Positions 17,823 to 29,638 of a DNA stretch of 64,000 bases are shown in pieces; the stretch's first letter is position 1; the number at the start of each line of letters is the position of its first letter. Made by a program: the position numbers and the translations under genes. The notes under the pieces were generated by a model. The model was not told where the DNA came from and did no database searches. It saw only the letters and a program-made list of their open reading frames with translations. Source of the DNA: Thauera sp. GDN1 (GTDB lineage Bacteria > Pseudomonadota > Gammaproteobacteria > Burkholderiales > Rhodocyclaceae). The stretch is taken from NCBI RefSeq assembly GCF_029223545.1, contig NZ_CP097870.1:3038001-3102000 (forward strand), written 5' to 3'.

Positions 17823-20174
17823 ATGAGCACGCCCCGTCCCGGCCCCGCCCCCCCGCCCGCCGCGCACTATCCGCACCCGCACGAATCGGCCCACCTGCAC
17901 GTCAGCGGCGAGGCGATGTACTTCGACGACCTGCCCGAGCTCGCCGGCACCGCCCACGCCGCGCTCGGCCTGGCGACGCAGGCCCACGCCCGCATCGTCC
18001 GCCTGGGGCTCGACGCGGTGCGTGCGATGCCCGGGGTGATCGGCGTGCTCACCGCCGCCGACATCCCCGGCCCCAACGACTGCGGGCCGATCATGCACGA
18101 CGACCCGATCCTCGCCGATGGGGAGGTCCACTATGCCGGCCAGCCGGTGTTCGCGGTGATCGCCGCCAGCCACGAGGCCGCGCGCCGCGCCGCGCGCGCC
18201 GCGGTCATCGACTACGCGCCGCTGCCCGCCATGCTCGACCCGCTCGAGGCCGCACGCCGGCAATCCCTCGTGCTGCCGCCGATGCAGCTCGTGCGCGGCG
18301 ACCCGGCGGCGCGCCTGGCCGGCGCCCCCCGCCGCCTCGCCGGACAGTGGCAGGTCGGCGGCCAGGAGCACTTCTACCTCGAGGGCCAGATTGCCTGCGC
18401 GGCGCCGCGCGAGGACGGCTGCATCCAGCTGTGGAGCTCCACCCAGCACCCCACCGAGATGCAGCACGTGGTCGCGCAGATGCTCGGGCTGGCGGCCAAT
18501 CGCGTGGTGGTGGAGACGCGCCGCATGGGCGGCGGCTTCGGCGGCAAGGAGTCGCAGTCGGCGCTGTTCGCCTGCGTGGCGGCGCTGGCGGCGTGGACAT
18601 TCCGCCGCCCGGTCAAGCTGCGCCCCGACCGCGACGACGACATCCTGATCACCGGCAAGCGCCACGACTTCCACTACGACTACGAGGTCGGCTTCGACGA
18701 CGACGGCCGCGTGCTCGCGCTGCGCATCGAGATGGTCGCGCGCGCCGGTTTCTCCGCCGACCTGTCGGGTCCGGTCGCCACGCGCGCGGTGTGCCATGTG
18801 GACAACGCCTACTACCTCTCGGACGTCGACATCCGCGCCCTGCTCGCGCGCACGAACACCCAGTCCAATACGGCGTTTCGCGGCTTCGGCGGGCCGCAGG
18901 GCGCGCTCGCGATCGAGCATGTGCTCGACAGCATTGCGCGCACGCTGGGGCGCGACCCGCTCGACGTGCGCAGGCTCAACTTCTATGGCGGCGAAGGCCG
19001 CGACACCACGCCCTACGGCCAGACCGTCGCCGACAACGTGATCCTGGAGCTGGTCGCGGAGCTCGAGGCGGACAGCGACTACCGCGCCCGCCGCGCCGAG
19101 ATCGCCGCCTTCAACGCGGCGAGCCCGGTGCTGAAGAAGGGCCTGGCGCTGACGCCGGTCAAGTTCGGCATCTCCTTCAACCTCAGCCACCTCAACCAGG
19201 CCGGCGCGCTGGTCCATGTGTATACCGACGGCTCGGTGCTGGTGAACCACGGCGGCACCGAGATGGGCCAGGGCGTCAACACCAAGGTCTGCCAGGTGGT
19301 GGCGCACGAGCTCGGCATTTCGCTTACCCGCGTGCGCGCCACCGCCACCGACACCAGCAAGGTCGCCAACACCTCGGCCACTGCGGCCTCGACCGGCGCC
19401 GACCTCAACGGCCAGGCCGCCGCGGACGCCGCGCGCCGCATCCGCCTGCGCCTGGCGGAGTTCGCCGCGCGCAGCTGGGGCGATGGCGCCTCCGCCGCCG
19501 AGGTGCGCTTCGCGGACGATCAGGTCCATGTCGGCGGACGCACGCTCGCCTTCGCCGAGGTGCTGCGCCAGGCCTACCTGGCGCGCGTGCAGCTGTGGTC
19601 CGAGGGCTTCTACGCCACCCCCGGGCTGCACTGGGACGCGAAGTCTCTGAGCGGCCACCCGTTCTACTACTTCGCCTACGGCGCGGCGGTGTCCGAGGTG
19701 ATCGTCGACACGCTGACCGGCGAATGGCGGCTGCTGCGCGCCGACCTGGTGCATGACGCCGGCGATTCGATCAACCCGGCGATCGACCGCGGCCAGGTCG
19801 AAGGCGCCTTCATCCAGGGCATGGGCTGGCTGACGATGGAAGAGCTGTGCCGGGACGCCGACGGCCGGCTGCTGACCCACGCGCCCTCCACCTACAAGAT
19901 CCCCGCCGCGCACGACTGTCCGGCGGATCTCCGCGTCCGCCTGTATCCGAACCGCAACAGCGAGGACACCATCCTGCGCTCGAAGGCGGTGGGCGAGCCG
20001 CCGCTGCTGCTCGCGTTCTCGGTGTGGTTCGCGCTCCGCGACGCGGTCGCCGCGACCGGCGACGGGCGCAGCAACCCGCCGCTGCGCGCGCCCGCCACGC
20101 CCGAGGCCATCCTCGATGCGATCGACGCCGTCCGTGCGCAGGCCGCCGCCCCGGCCACGACGCCCGCCACCTGA
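17823..20174 (+). CDS. xdhB: Xanthine dehydrogenase large, molybdopterin-binding subunit
   Basis: A 783-residue catalytic subunit oxidising hypoxanthine and xanthine to urate. Seen in order: the N-terminal HESAHLHVSGEAMYFDDL, QEHFYLEGQ, the molybdenum cofactor motif GGGFGGKE (about residue 236), FRGFGGPQ, HGGTEMGQG, and the C-terminal AVGEPPLLLA with the likely catalytic Glu. The ATG at 17823 is ten bases after xdhA; the in-frame start at 17550 lies within xdhA and is rejected. xdhC follows after 10 bases. Length and motifs indicate an intact enzyme. Confidence 0.96.
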   Translation: MSTPRPGPAPPPAAHYPHPHESAHLHVSGEAMYFDDLPELAGTAHAALGLATQAHARIVRLGLDAVRAMPGVIGVLTAADIPGPNDCGPIMHDDPILADGEVHYAGQPVFAVIAASHEAARRAARAAVIDYAPLPAMLDPLEAARRQSLVLPPMQLVRGDPAARLAGAPRRLAGQWQVGGQEHFYLEGQIACAAPREDGCIQLWSSTQHPTEMQHVVAQMLGLAANRVVVETRRMGGGFGGKESQSALFACVAALAAWTFRRPVKLRPDRDDDILITGKRHDFHYDYEVGFDDDGRVLALRIEMVARAGFSADLSGPVATRAVCHVDNAYYLSDVDIRALLARTNTQSNTAFRGFGGPQGALAIEHVLDSIARTLGRDPLDVRRLNFYGGEGRDTTPYGQTVADNVILELVAELEADSDYRARRAEIAAFNAASPVLKKGLALTPVKFGISFNLSHLNQAGALVHVYTDGSVLVNHGGTEMGQGVNTKVCQVVAHELGISLTRVRATATDTSKVANTSATAASTGADLNGQAAADAARRIRLRLAEFAARSWGDGASAAEVRFADDQVHVGGRTLAFAEVLRQAYLARVQLWSEGFYATPGLHWDAKSLSGHPFYYFAYGAAVSEVIVDTLTGEWRLLRADLVHDAGDSINPAIDRGQVEGAFIQGMGWLTMEELCRDADGRLLTHAPSTYKIPAAHDCPADLRVRLYPNRNSEDTILRSKAVGEPPLLLAFSVWFALRDAVAATGDGRSNPPLRAPATPEAILDAIDAVRAQAAAPATTPAT

Positions 20175-20184
20175 GCACCCACCG

Positions 20185-21267
20185 ATGCATGCCTGGCTCG
20201 AACACCTCGCCCGTCTCGCCGAGTCCGCCACGCCGGCCGTGCTGGTGACCGTCGCCGCCACCCGCGGCTCGACGCCGCGCGCCCCGGGCGCACGCATGAT
20301 CGTGACCGCTGCGCACAGCCAGGGCAGCATCGGTGGCGGCCAGCTCGAGCAGCGCGCGATCGGCCTCGCCCGCGGCCTGCTCGCCGATGGCGCGACCACC
20401 GCCAGCCTGGTGCGCTTCCCGCTCGGCGCCAGCGTCGGCCAGTGCTGCGGCGGGGTCATGGAGCTGGTCTTCGAGCCGGTCGGCACGGCCGCCCGCGGCT
20501 GGATCGCCGAGGCATGCGCGCGCGCGGCCGCAGACCGCCCATGGGGCCGCCACGTCGCCCTCGGCGGCGGCGACACCCGCGTGTTCGACGGCGACACGGT
20601 GAGCAGCGTGCTCGGGGTTCCGGCGCAGGCCGAACGCGCGTCGAGCCTGCTCGCCGGCGCGGGCGACGGTGCGGCGCTCGCCGCAACGAGCCCCGGGACG
20701 GGCGCCGACAGCCTGATCGACGTCTGCGTACCGCCCGAGCTGCAGCTCGTGCTGTTCGGCGCCGGCCATGTCGGGCGCGCGCTCGCCGAGGTCCTCGGCC
20801 GGCTGCCGCTGCGGGTGCGCTGGGTCGATCCGCGGGCGGAAGAATTTCCCGCCGCCGTCGCCGCCAACATCGAGCTCCGCTGCACCCACACACCCGAGGC
20901 CGAGGTGCGCGACGCCCCGGCCGATGCCGTGTTCCTGGTGCTCACCCACAGCCACGCGCTCGATTTCGAGCTGGTGCGCGCCATCCTCGAACGCGGCGAT
21001 TTCCGCCTGTGCGGCCTGCTCGGCTCGCAGTCAAAGCGCGCCCGCTTCGAGCAGCGCCTGCGCGCACGCGGCGTCGCCGAACACGCGATCGCCCGCCTGC
21101 ACTGCCCGCTCGGGGTGCACGGACTCGCCGGCAAGGAACCCGAGGTGATCGCGATCGCGATCGCCGCCGAGGTGCTGCAGTTGCGTGGCGCCTCGCTCGC
21201 CGCACGCCCGGCGCAGCGCGGCAGCAGCACCCCGGCGACCGGATCCGGCGCGCGCGCGCAGCCATGA
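20185..21267 (+). CDS. xdhC: Xanthine dehydrogenase accessory protein XdhC
   Basis: A 360-residue molybdenum-cofactor chaperone that binds and sulfurates the cofactor before insertion into XdhB. The N-terminal XdhC/CoxI domain has TRGSTPRAPGARMIV and GSIGGGQLE. The C-terminal Rossmann-like part begins LVLFGAGHVGRALAEVL, and CGLLGSQSKRARFEQRL follows. The last about 25 residues are low-complexity (SSTPATGSGARAQP). It is third in xdhABC and guaD starts 57 bases after it. Confidence 0.95.
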   Translation: MHAWLEHLARLAESATPAVLVTVAATRGSTPRAPGARMIVTAAHSQGSIGGGQLEQRAIGLARGLLADGATTASLVRFPLGASVGQCCGGVMELVFEPVGTAARGWIAEACARAAADRPWGRHVALGGGDTRVFDGDTVSSVLGVPAQAERASSLLAGAGDGAALAATSPGTGADSLIDVCVPPELQLVLFGAGHVGRALAEVLGRLPLRVRWVDPRAEEFPAAVAANIELRCTHTPEAEVRDAPADAVFLVLTHSHALDFELVRAILERGDFRLCGLLGSQSKRARFEQRLRARGVAEHAIARLHCPLGVHGLAGKEPEVIAIAIAAEVLQLRGASLAARPAQRGSSTPATGSGARAQP

Positions 21268-21324
21268 AACCCGTGCGAAGATGCGCGCCCCGCGTCCACC
21301 GCACTTGAGGCCAGCCCCGGCTCG

Positions 21325-22653
21325 ATGAACCCGACCGCCACGACCGACATCCGCCTGAGCGCCGTGCGCGGCGAGATCGTGCATTTCATCGCCGACCCCG
21401 CCCACGACGCGCACGCGCTCGAACACTTCGCCGACGGCCTGCTGATCGTGCGTGACGGTCACGTCGCCGAATGCGGCCCCGCCGCCGAGCTGCTGGCGAA
21501 ACTGCCGGCCGGTACGCCGGTGGCCGACCACCGCGGCAAGCTGATCCTGCCCGGCTTCGTCGATACCCACGTCCATTACCCGCAGACCGACATCATCGCC
21601 AGCCACGGCGAGCAGTTGCTGGAGTGGCTGGAGAAGTACACCTTTCCCGCCGAGCGCCGCTTCGCCGATCCGGCCCACGCCGCCGAGGTCGCCGCCTTCT
21701 TCTGCGACCAGCTGCTGAAGAACGGCACCACCACCGCGGCCGCCTTCGCCACCGTGCACCCGGCCTCGGTCGATGCGCTGTTCACGGCCGCGCAGCGCCG
21801 CCGCATGCGCCTGATCACCGGCAAGGTACTGATGGACCGCAACTGCCCCGATTTCCTGCGCGACACCGCCGCGAGCGGCTACGCCGAATCGAAGGCGCTG
21901 ATCGAGCGCTGGCACGGCCGCGACCGCCTGCTGTACGCGGTGACACCGCGCTTCGCGCCGACCTCGACGCCGGCGCAGATGCGCCTCGCCGGCCGGCTGT
22001 TCGCCGAGCACCCGGGCGTGTTCCTGCAGTCGCACCTGGCCGAGAACCGCGGCGAGGTCGACTGGGTGGCGCAACTCCACCCCGAGGCGCGCAGCTATCT
22101 CGACGTCTACGAGCGCTGCGGCCAGCTCGGCATGCGTGCGGTGTACGCGCACTGCATCTGGCTCGACGACACCGACCGCCGCCGCATGGCCGACACCGGC
22201 ACCGCGATCAGCTTCTGCCCGACCTCCAACCTCTTTCTCGGCTCCGGCCTCTTCGACCTGCGACGTGCGCGCGAACTCGGGGTGCGCGTCGGCCTCGGCA
22301 CCGACGTCGGCGCCGGCACCAGTTTCTCGATGCTGCAGACGATGAACGAGGCCTACAAGGTCTTGCAGCTCGCCGGCCAGTCGCTGTCGGCGGCAAGCGC
22401 CTTCCACCTCGCCACCCTGGGCGGCGCGCACAGCCTGTACCTGGATGACCGCATCGGCAACTTCGCCGCCGGCAAGGAGGCCGACTTCGTCGTCCTCGAC
22501 CCCCGGGCCACGCCGCTGCTCGCCCGCCGCAGCGCGGCATGCGCGACGCTGGACGAGCGCCTCTTCGTGCTGATGATGCTGGGCGACGACCGCGCGGTGG
22601 CGGCGACGCACGTGCTGGGCCGGCCCGCATGGCCGCGCGCCCCGGCCGCTTGA
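21325..22653 (+). CDS. guaD: Guanine deaminase
   Basis: A 442-residue amidohydrolase that deaminates guanine to xanthine, the substrate of the adjacent XdhABC. Zinc-site residues are visible in GFVDTHVHYPQTD (HVH at 82-84), the later FLQSHLAEN, VYAHCIWL and LGTDVGAGTS. The guanine-deaminase-specific WLEKYTFPAE follows the first motif. The gene is spaced 57 bases from xdhC and 33 bases from a LysR gene, all on the plus strand. Confidence 0.96.
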   Translation: MNPTATTDIRLSAVRGEIVHFIADPAHDAHALEHFADGLLIVRDGHVAECGPAAELLAKLPAGTPVADHRGKLILPGFVDTHVHYPQTDIIASHGEQLLEWLEKYTFPAERRFADPAHAAEVAAFFCDQLLKNGTTTAAAFATVHPASVDALFTAAQRRRMRLITGKVLMDRNCPDFLRDTAASGYAESKALIERWHGRDRLLYAVTPRFAPTSTPAQMRLAGRLFAEHPGVFLQSHLAENRGEVDWVAQLHPEARSYLDVYERCGQLGMRAVYAHCIWLDDTDRRRMADTGTAISFCPTSNLFLGSGLFDLRRARELGVRVGLGTDVGAGTSFSMLQTMNEAYKVLQLAGQSLSAASAFHLATLGGAHSLYLDDRIGNFAAGKEADFVVLDPRATPLLARRSAACATLDERLFVLMMLGDDRAVAATHVLGRPAWPRAPAA

Positions 22654-22686
22654 GCCCCTCACGCACCACCCACGGGAACCCCGACG

Positions 22687-23595
22687 ATGGAACTGAAATG
22701 GCTGGAAGACTTCCTCAGCCTCGCCGACAGCGGCAGCTTCTCGCGCTCCGCGGAGCAGCGCCACGTCTCGCAGCCGGCGTTCTCGCGCCGCATCCGTGCG
22801 CTCGAGGCCTGGCTGGGGGTGGCGCTGGTCGACCGCAGCACCTTCCCGACCCGGCTCACCGGGGCCGGCGAGGCCTTCAAGGGCCCGGCGGTCGATCTGC
22901 TCAACCGCCTGCACGCCGCCCGGGCGCTGGTGCGCGGACACCAGGCGATCGCCAGCGACGCGCTCGTCGTGGCGGTGCCGCACACCCTGGCCTTCGCCTT
23001 CTTCCCGAGCTGGCTGGGGCGGCTGAAGGCGAGCTTCGGCGAGGTGCCGACGCGGCTGGTGGCGGGCAATGTCCACGACGTGGTGATGATGCTGAGCGAA
23101 GGCGGCTGCGACCTGCTGCTGTGCTACCACCACCCCGCCCACCCGGTGTGGCTCGACCCGGCGCGCTTCGAGGGCCTGAACCTGGCGGTCGAGCACGTCC
23201 GCCCCTACCTGCCGCGCCGGCTCGCCAGGCTCGCCAGCTGGCAGCTGCCGGGCACTGCGGAGGCGCCCATCCCCTTCCTGCGCTACGGTCCCAACACCTA
23301 TCTGCGGCGCATGGTCGACACCATCCTCGACCGCGCCCCGCGACCGGCTCACCTCGCCCTGCAGTACGAGACCGACATGGCCGAGAGCCTCAAGGCGATG
23401 CTGCTCGCCGGCCACGGCCTCGCCTTCCTGCCGGCGAGCGCGGTGGCGCGCGAGGTCGAGCGCGGCGAGGTGGTGGTCGCGGGCGGGCCGGAATGGAGCC
23501 TGGACATGGAGGTGCGGCTGTACCGCGACCGCGCCAACACCCGGCCCGAGCTCGCCCGGCTGTGGGCGCACCTGGAGGCGGAGCGCGCCCGATGA
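22687..23595 (+). CDS. LysR-type regulator, HypT-like
   Basis: A 302-residue LysR protein. Its N-terminus KWLEDFLSLADSGSFSRSA followed by HVSQPAFSRRIRALE resembles the HypT/QseD branch of LysR regulators more than classical metabolic ones, and the LRRMVDTILDR region aligns with the corresponding HypT segment. The effector is unknown; hypochlorite sensing by methionine oxidation, as in E. coli HypT, cannot be inferred from sequence alone. It lies between guaD and a glutamate dehydrogenase gene on the same strand, so one of them is a plausible target. Confidence 0.85.
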   Translation: MELKWLEDFLSLADSGSFSRSAEQRHVSQPAFSRRIRALEAWLGVALVDRSTFPTRLTGAGEAFKGPAVDLLNRLHAARALVRGHQAIASDALVVAVPHTLAFAFFPSWLGRLKASFGEVPTRLVAGNVHDVVMMLSEGGCDLLLCYHHPAHPVWLDPARFEGLNLAVEHVRPYLPRRLARLASWQLPGTAEAPIPFLRYGPNTYLRRMVDTILDRAPRPAHLALQYETDMAESLKAMLLAGHGLAFLPASAVAREVERGEVVVAGGPEWSLDMEVRLYRDRANTRPELARLWAHLEAERAR

Positions 23596-23702
23596 CATAG
23601 GGGTCATGCGCGAAACGCATGACCCGATGAAGCAACGGCATGCAGCCGCGTGCCCGCAGCGCCCAGAATGCGCCCACCTTCCACGCCACACGAGGCAGAC
23701 AG

Positions 23703-25013
<1,311 letters not shown>

Positions 25014-25227
25014 TCTGGGGGGCGCAAGTCGGGGTGCGGGGCACGTCCAGCGCCCGACGCATGTCCCCCACTTATCCGCGGCGCATTTCCAGCGGCCGCC
25101 GAGGCTGATAGGCTTGCATTCGTTCGGGAGGCGCAGCGCGTCTCCCGATACGTGTCTGGACTGAAAACATCAACTCGGGGACGAACATGATGCGTATGCA
25201 CAAGCGCTTGATCGCGGGATCAGCTCG

Positions 25228-25521
25228 ATGCGCTCGGGCAACGAGCGGCTGGCGGATCGTGACAGCCGGGCGCTGGCCCGCAGCGAACGCAGCGACAAGG
25301 CCGCCAAGGCCGAACGCGCGACGCGCGCGGAAAAAGCCGAGAAGGCCGAGCGCATGGCCAAGGTCGAGCGTCCTGCGCGCGGCGAACGGGCCGAACGGGC
25401 CGAACGGGTGGAGCGTCCGGAGCGGGTGGAGCGCCCGGAAAAGCCCGAGCGCCCCGAGAAGCCCGAGCGTCCGGAAAGGCCGGAGCGCCCGGAGAAGCCT
25501 GAACGCGCCGAGCGTCGCTGA
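25228..25521 (+). CDS. Small, highly charged Glu/Arg/Lys-Pro repeat protein (possibly frameshifted at its start)
   Basis: A 97-residue open frame composed almost entirely of Ala, Glu, Arg, Lys and Pro. The C-terminal half repeats PER and PEK units (about residues 47-94), encoded by imperfect 9-15 base tandem repeats at about 25384-25516. I do not recognise a family. The start is doubtful: no good ribosome site precedes 25228, while a better ATG with GGGGACGAAC lies at 25187 in another frame, encoding MMRMHKRLIAG before becoming nonsense. A one-base frameshift near 25215-25225 could join the two. It may be a real basic/acidic linker-like protein or a decayed gene. Confidence 0.4.
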   Translation: MRSGNERLADRDSRALARSERSDKAAKAERATRAEKAEKAERMAKVERPARGERAERAERVERPERVERPEKPERPEKPERPERPERPEKPERAERR

Positions 25522-25534
25522 TTCATCTCCCCGC

Positions 25535-25581
25535 CGGCCCGGTCGCCGCCTGCCCCGCATGCGGGGGGGCGGACCGGGCCG
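25535..25581. terminator. Strong bidirectional hairpin terminator
   Basis: CGGCCCGGTC at 25535-25544 pairs perfectly with 25572-25581, and the inner sequence (CCGCC, TGCCCCGC/GCGGGG) extends the stem. It lies exactly between the charged-repeat gene and the convergent ABC permease stop. There is no clear T-run. Confidence 0.65.
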
Positions 25582-26339
25582 CTACGGTTTCAGCCGATAT
25601 CCCGTGCGCAGCATCCAGGTCGCGATCCCCGCGAACACCGCCAGGAACAGCAGCGTCATCCCCAGGCTCACCCCCACCGCCACGTCCGCGCTGCCATAGA
25701 AGCTCCAGCGGAAGCCGCTCACCAGATACACCACCGGGTTGAACAGCGACACCGTGCGCCACGCCGCCGGCAGCATGTCGATCGAGTAGAAGCTGCCGCC
25801 GAGGAAGGTCAGCGGGGTGATGATCAGCAGCGGCACGAGCTGCAGCTTCTCGAAGTTGTCCGCCCAGATGCCGAGGATGAAGCCGAGCAGGCTGAAGCTG
25901 ACCGCGGTCAGCAGCAGGAAGCCCACCATCCACAGCGGATGCTCGATGCGCAGCGGCACGAAGAAGGCGGCGGTGGCGAGGATGATCACGCTCAGCAGCA
26001 CCGCCTTGGTCGCCGCCGCGCCGACGTAGGAGAGCACGATCTCGAAGTGCGACACCGGCGCCGACAGGATCTCGTAGATCGTGCGCGAGAACTTCGGGAA
26101 GAAGATGCCGAAGGACGCGTTCGAGACGCTCTGCGTGAGCAGGTTGAGCATGATCAGCCCGGGCACGATGAAGGCGCCGTAGCTCACCCCTTCCACCTCG
26201 GGGATGCGTGCGCCGATCGCCGAACCGAACACGACGAAGTACAGCGTGGTGGTGATCACCGGCGCGAGCACGCTCTGCAGCAAGGTGCGCTTGGTGCGCG
26301 CCATCTCGAACAGGTAGATCGAACGGACCGCATGCCAGT

Positions 26340-26343
<4 letters not shown>
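25582..26343 (-). CDS. ABC-2 type exporter permease (YadH-like)
   Basis: A 253-residue inner-membrane protein with six hydrophobic segments and the ABC-2 motif region [21 protein letters not shown] near its C-terminal third. The start [21 protein letters not shown] fits E. coli YadH-type permeases. Its ATG overlaps the stop of the ATPase gene by four bases (ATGA), so the two are translationally coupled. The transported compound is unknown. Confidence 0.9.
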
Positions 26344-27287
<944 letters not shown>

Positions 27288-27353
27288 GGCTGCAAGATAG
27301 CAGATCGAGGCGCCCTCATCGTCCGCCGCGCCCGTGCGGGGCGCGCCCGCAAC

Positions 27354-28025
27354 TCAGCCCAGCGTCGCCGTCGCCAGCTTGGCGCCGAAACCGATGAACA
27401 CGCCGCCCACCCCCGCCGTCGCGCCGGCGGCGACGCGGCGGTGGCGGCGGAACTGGGCGGCAAGCCTCGCGCCGGAGAAGATCAGCATCGACAGGTAGAG
27501 CACGCTGCACACCTGCACGATCACGCCCAGGATCACGAAGGACAGCGCCGGGTGCTCGTAGCCCGGATCGACGAACTGGATGAAGAAGGACACGAAGAAC
27601 AGGATCGCCTTCGGGTTCATCAGGCTGATCACCAGCGCGGTGCGAAAGGGGTGCGGCATGCTGCGCACCGGCGGGTAGTCCGGACGGCCGTCGCCGACCT
27701 GCTCGGCGGTCTCGTCGCCGCGCCGCCAGGTGGCGAGCGCCCCGCGCAGCAGGCTCAGCCCCACCCAGGCCAGGTACGCCGCGCCGGCGTACTTGATGAT
27801 CATGAACAGCTCGGGCGTGGCGCGCAGAACCGAAGCCATGCCGGTAACCGCGAGCAGCATCAGGATGGTGTCGCCGACGAATATCCCCGCCGCGCCCCGG
27901 TAACCGGCGCGCACGCCCCAGCGCGAGGCCGCCGCCATCACGTAGAGCGAATTGGGCCCGGGCAGCAGCACGATGAAGATGGTGCCGAGGATGAAGGTGG
28001 TGAGATCGGTGATGCCGTAGAACAT
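27354..28025 (-). CDS. LysE/RhtB family amino-acid exporter (LeuE-like)
   Basis: A 223-residue membrane protein with six predicted helices. The diagnostic [10 protein letters not shown] near residue 20 and [15 protein letters not shown] in the middle are family hallmarks. [24 protein letters not shown] resembles the leucine exporter LeuE (YeaS). The start at 28025 is the only Met that begins the first helix; the frame extends further upstream through the cobJ region without homology. It follows cobJ by 86 bases on the same strand and could receive read-through. Confidence 0.9.
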   Translation of the reverse strand: MFYGITDLTTFILGTIFIVLLPGPNSLYVMAAASRWGVRAGYRGAAGIFVGDTILMLLAVTGMASVLRATPELFMIIKYAGAAYLAWVGLSLLRGALATWRRGDETAEQVGDGRPDYPPVRSMPHPFRTALVISLMNPKAILFFVSFFIQFVDPGYEHPALSFVILGVIVQVCSVLYLSMLIFSGARLAAQFRRHRRVAAGATAGVGGVFIGFGAKLATATLG

Positions 28026-28111
28026 GGGGGCGCCGGGCGAATCGGAAACGAGCGAGCACCTACTTTGCCACGCCCCCGCAGCGCTCGCCAGCCGCCCGGC
28101 GGCGGCCGCGC

Positions 28112-29092
28112 CTACCGCCGGACGGCGGCATCGTCGTCCTCGGCCAGCAGCGCGGCGACGTAGTCCGGCGGCAGGCGGTACTCGGCCGCGAGCTGCGCGG
28201 CGTCGAGGCCGCTGGCGCGGATGGCCTGCAGCCAGCCGTCGAGGCCGGTGGAGAGCGAGCGCCCGGCCTGCTCGCCGTCGCGGGTGGCGCGTTCGCCCTC
28301 GGCGACCTCGTACTTGTTGGCGTAGCCGCGCGGCGTGACCATCAGGCCGTCGCGCACGAAGGTGTTGGAGTTGCCGATCAGCACGGTGCTCAGCATGCCG
28401 ATGTCGGCCTCGGCCATGCGCTCCAGCGTGGTGAACTCGATGCGCTGCTTCGGACGATAGGCGGACTTGACGATGGCGACCGGCGTATCCGGGCGGCGGT
28501 GGCGCAGGAACAGGCGCTGGGCCTCGACGATCTGGCGCGTGCGGCGGCCGCTCTTGGGGTTGTAGAGGGCGACGACGAAATCGGCGTAGGCGACCGCGTC
28601 CAGGCGGCGGGCGATGGTCGGCCAGGGCGTGAGCAGGTCCGACAGCGAGATCGCGCAGAAATCGTGCGTCAGCGGCGCGCCGACCAGCGCGGCGCAGCTG
28701 TTGAGCGCCGAGGCGCCGGGGACGATCTCGACCTCGACCCCGCAGCCCGGCGTCCACCCGGCCTGGAACAGCACCTCGAAGGTCGGGCCGGCCATGCCGT
28801 AGACGCCGGCATCCCCCGAGGACACCAGCGCCACCTTGCGCCCCCGGCGGGCGCGCTCGAGCGCCTCGATGGCGCGGTCGAGCTCCTCGGTCATCGACTT
28901 CCTGATGACCTCCTTGCCTTCGAGCAGCTCGGCGACCAGGCGGATGTAGGTGACGTAGCCGATCACGGTATCCGCCTCGGCGATCGCGGCGCGGGCGCGC
29001 GCGGTGAGGTGCGCGTGGCTGCCCGGGCCGAGACCGACGAGCATGATCTTGCCGCCGGCGGCGAACGGGAAATGGGCTTGGGGGGCGTTCAT
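28112..29092 (-). CDS. cobJ: Precorrin-3B C17-methyltransferase (CobJ/CbiH)
   Basis: A 326-residue SAM-dependent methyltransferase that contracts the tetrapyrrole ring while methylating C17. The N-terminal [30 protein letters not shown] and [27 protein letters not shown] are family motifs. The catalytic domain ends near residue 250; the additional about 75 residues, rich in Ala, Glu and Asp, contain no domain I recognise. It is the last gene of the B12 operon. With CbiD, CbiG and CbiX nearby, CbiH (the early-cobalt form) is the better functional label. Confidence 0.93.
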   Translation of the reverse strand: MNAPQAHFPFAAGGKIMLVGLGPGSHAHLTARARAAIAEADTVIGYVTYIRLVAELLEGKEVIRKSMTEELDRAIEALERARRGRKVALVSSGDAGVYGMAGPTFEVLFQAGWTPGCGVEVEIVPGASALNSCAALVGAPLTHDFCAISLSDLLTPWPTIARRLDAVAYADFVVALYNPKSGRRTRQIVEAQRLFLRHRRPDTPVAIVKSAYRPKQRIEFTTLERMAEADIGMLSTVLIGNSNTFVRDGLMVTPRGYANKYEVAEGERATRDGEQAGRSLSTGLDGWLQAIRASGLDAAQLAAEYRLPPDYVAALLAEDDDAAVRR

Positions 29093-29142
29093 GGTGAGAC
29101 AGACTCCGGTTTCAGGATCCGCCGCGAGGGGCGTGAAGCGGG

Positions 29143-29164
29143 ACCCCGGCCCGGAGGCCGGGGT
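29143..29164. other. Perfect intercistronic hairpin before cobJ
   Basis: ACCCCGGCC at 29143-29151 pairs with GGCCGGGGT at 29156-29164 around a CGGA loop. It occupies the 84-base gap between the CobE-like gene and cobJ, the only large gap in the late operon. It could weaken expression of cobJ or stabilise upstream mRNA. Confidence 0.55.
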
Positions 29165-29176
29165 TCCGGCGTGCGA

Positions 29177-29638
29177 TCAGGCGGCACGGAAGCTGCCGAC
29201 GGACGGCATCCGCGCGATCGAAACGGTGGCGTTGCGGCCATCGGCGCCACGCAGCCGGTGCTTCTCGACGAGCAGCGCGCCGGGGTCGGTGGCGAGATCG
29301 GTACCGGCGGCGAGCAGCGCCGCCGCCTCCGACACCGACGGCGTGCCGACGTGTCTGCGCACCGTCTCCGAGGGGTTGGGCACGGTGACGACCGCCAGCG
29401 CGCCGGGCGGGAAGAACCGCAGCGTCCAGCCGGACGCGGCCGCCACTTCGAGCAGGCCGGCCTCGTCGGCCTTGAGCGTGATGCTGGCCGCGGCCGCGAC
29501 CGCGGCACGCCCGGCGCCGATGCTCGCGAGCGCGGCATCGACGGCCTGTGCGATGGTCGCCGCCGGCGTGCCGCGGTCGCAGCCGAGGCCGAGCGCGAGC
29601 TTCGGCGGAGCCGTGCCGGTACCTCCGGCCGCGCTCAC
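29177..29638 (-). CDS. CobE / CbiG C-terminal domain protein
   Basis: A 153-residue protein starting at a GTG (29638) that overlaps the stop of the preceding gene by four bases (GTGA). The N-terminal PKLALGLGCDRGTPAATIAQAVDAAL is the opening of the CbiG C-terminal/CobE domain; ASITLKADEAGL and SVSEAAALLAAG also match. In most organisms with the early-cobalt pathway this is the last domain of a single CbiG protein, which opens the ring lactone. Here it is a separate polypeptide made next to the N-terminal part, so they probably act together. Confidence 0.85.
   Translation of the reverse strand: MSAAGGTGTAPPKLALGLGCDRGTPAATIAQAVDAALASIGAGRAAVAAAASITLKADEAGLLEVAAASGWTLRFFPPGALAVVTVPNPSETVRRHVGTPSVSEAAALLAAGTDLATDPGALLVEKHRLRGADGRNATVSIARMPSVGSFRAA

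Noticed and set aside
17646..21389. A 1,247-residue minus-strand open frame opposite xdhA-xdhB-xdhC
   Set aside because: High GC content leaves long open antisense frames. It is compositionally odd (Arg, Ala, His rich) and lies exactly opposite well-supported enzymes.
25384..25516. Short tandem repeats resembling a repeat array
   Set aside because: Units are 9-15 bases with no unique spacers and encode PER/PEK amino-acid repeats, so not CRISPR.
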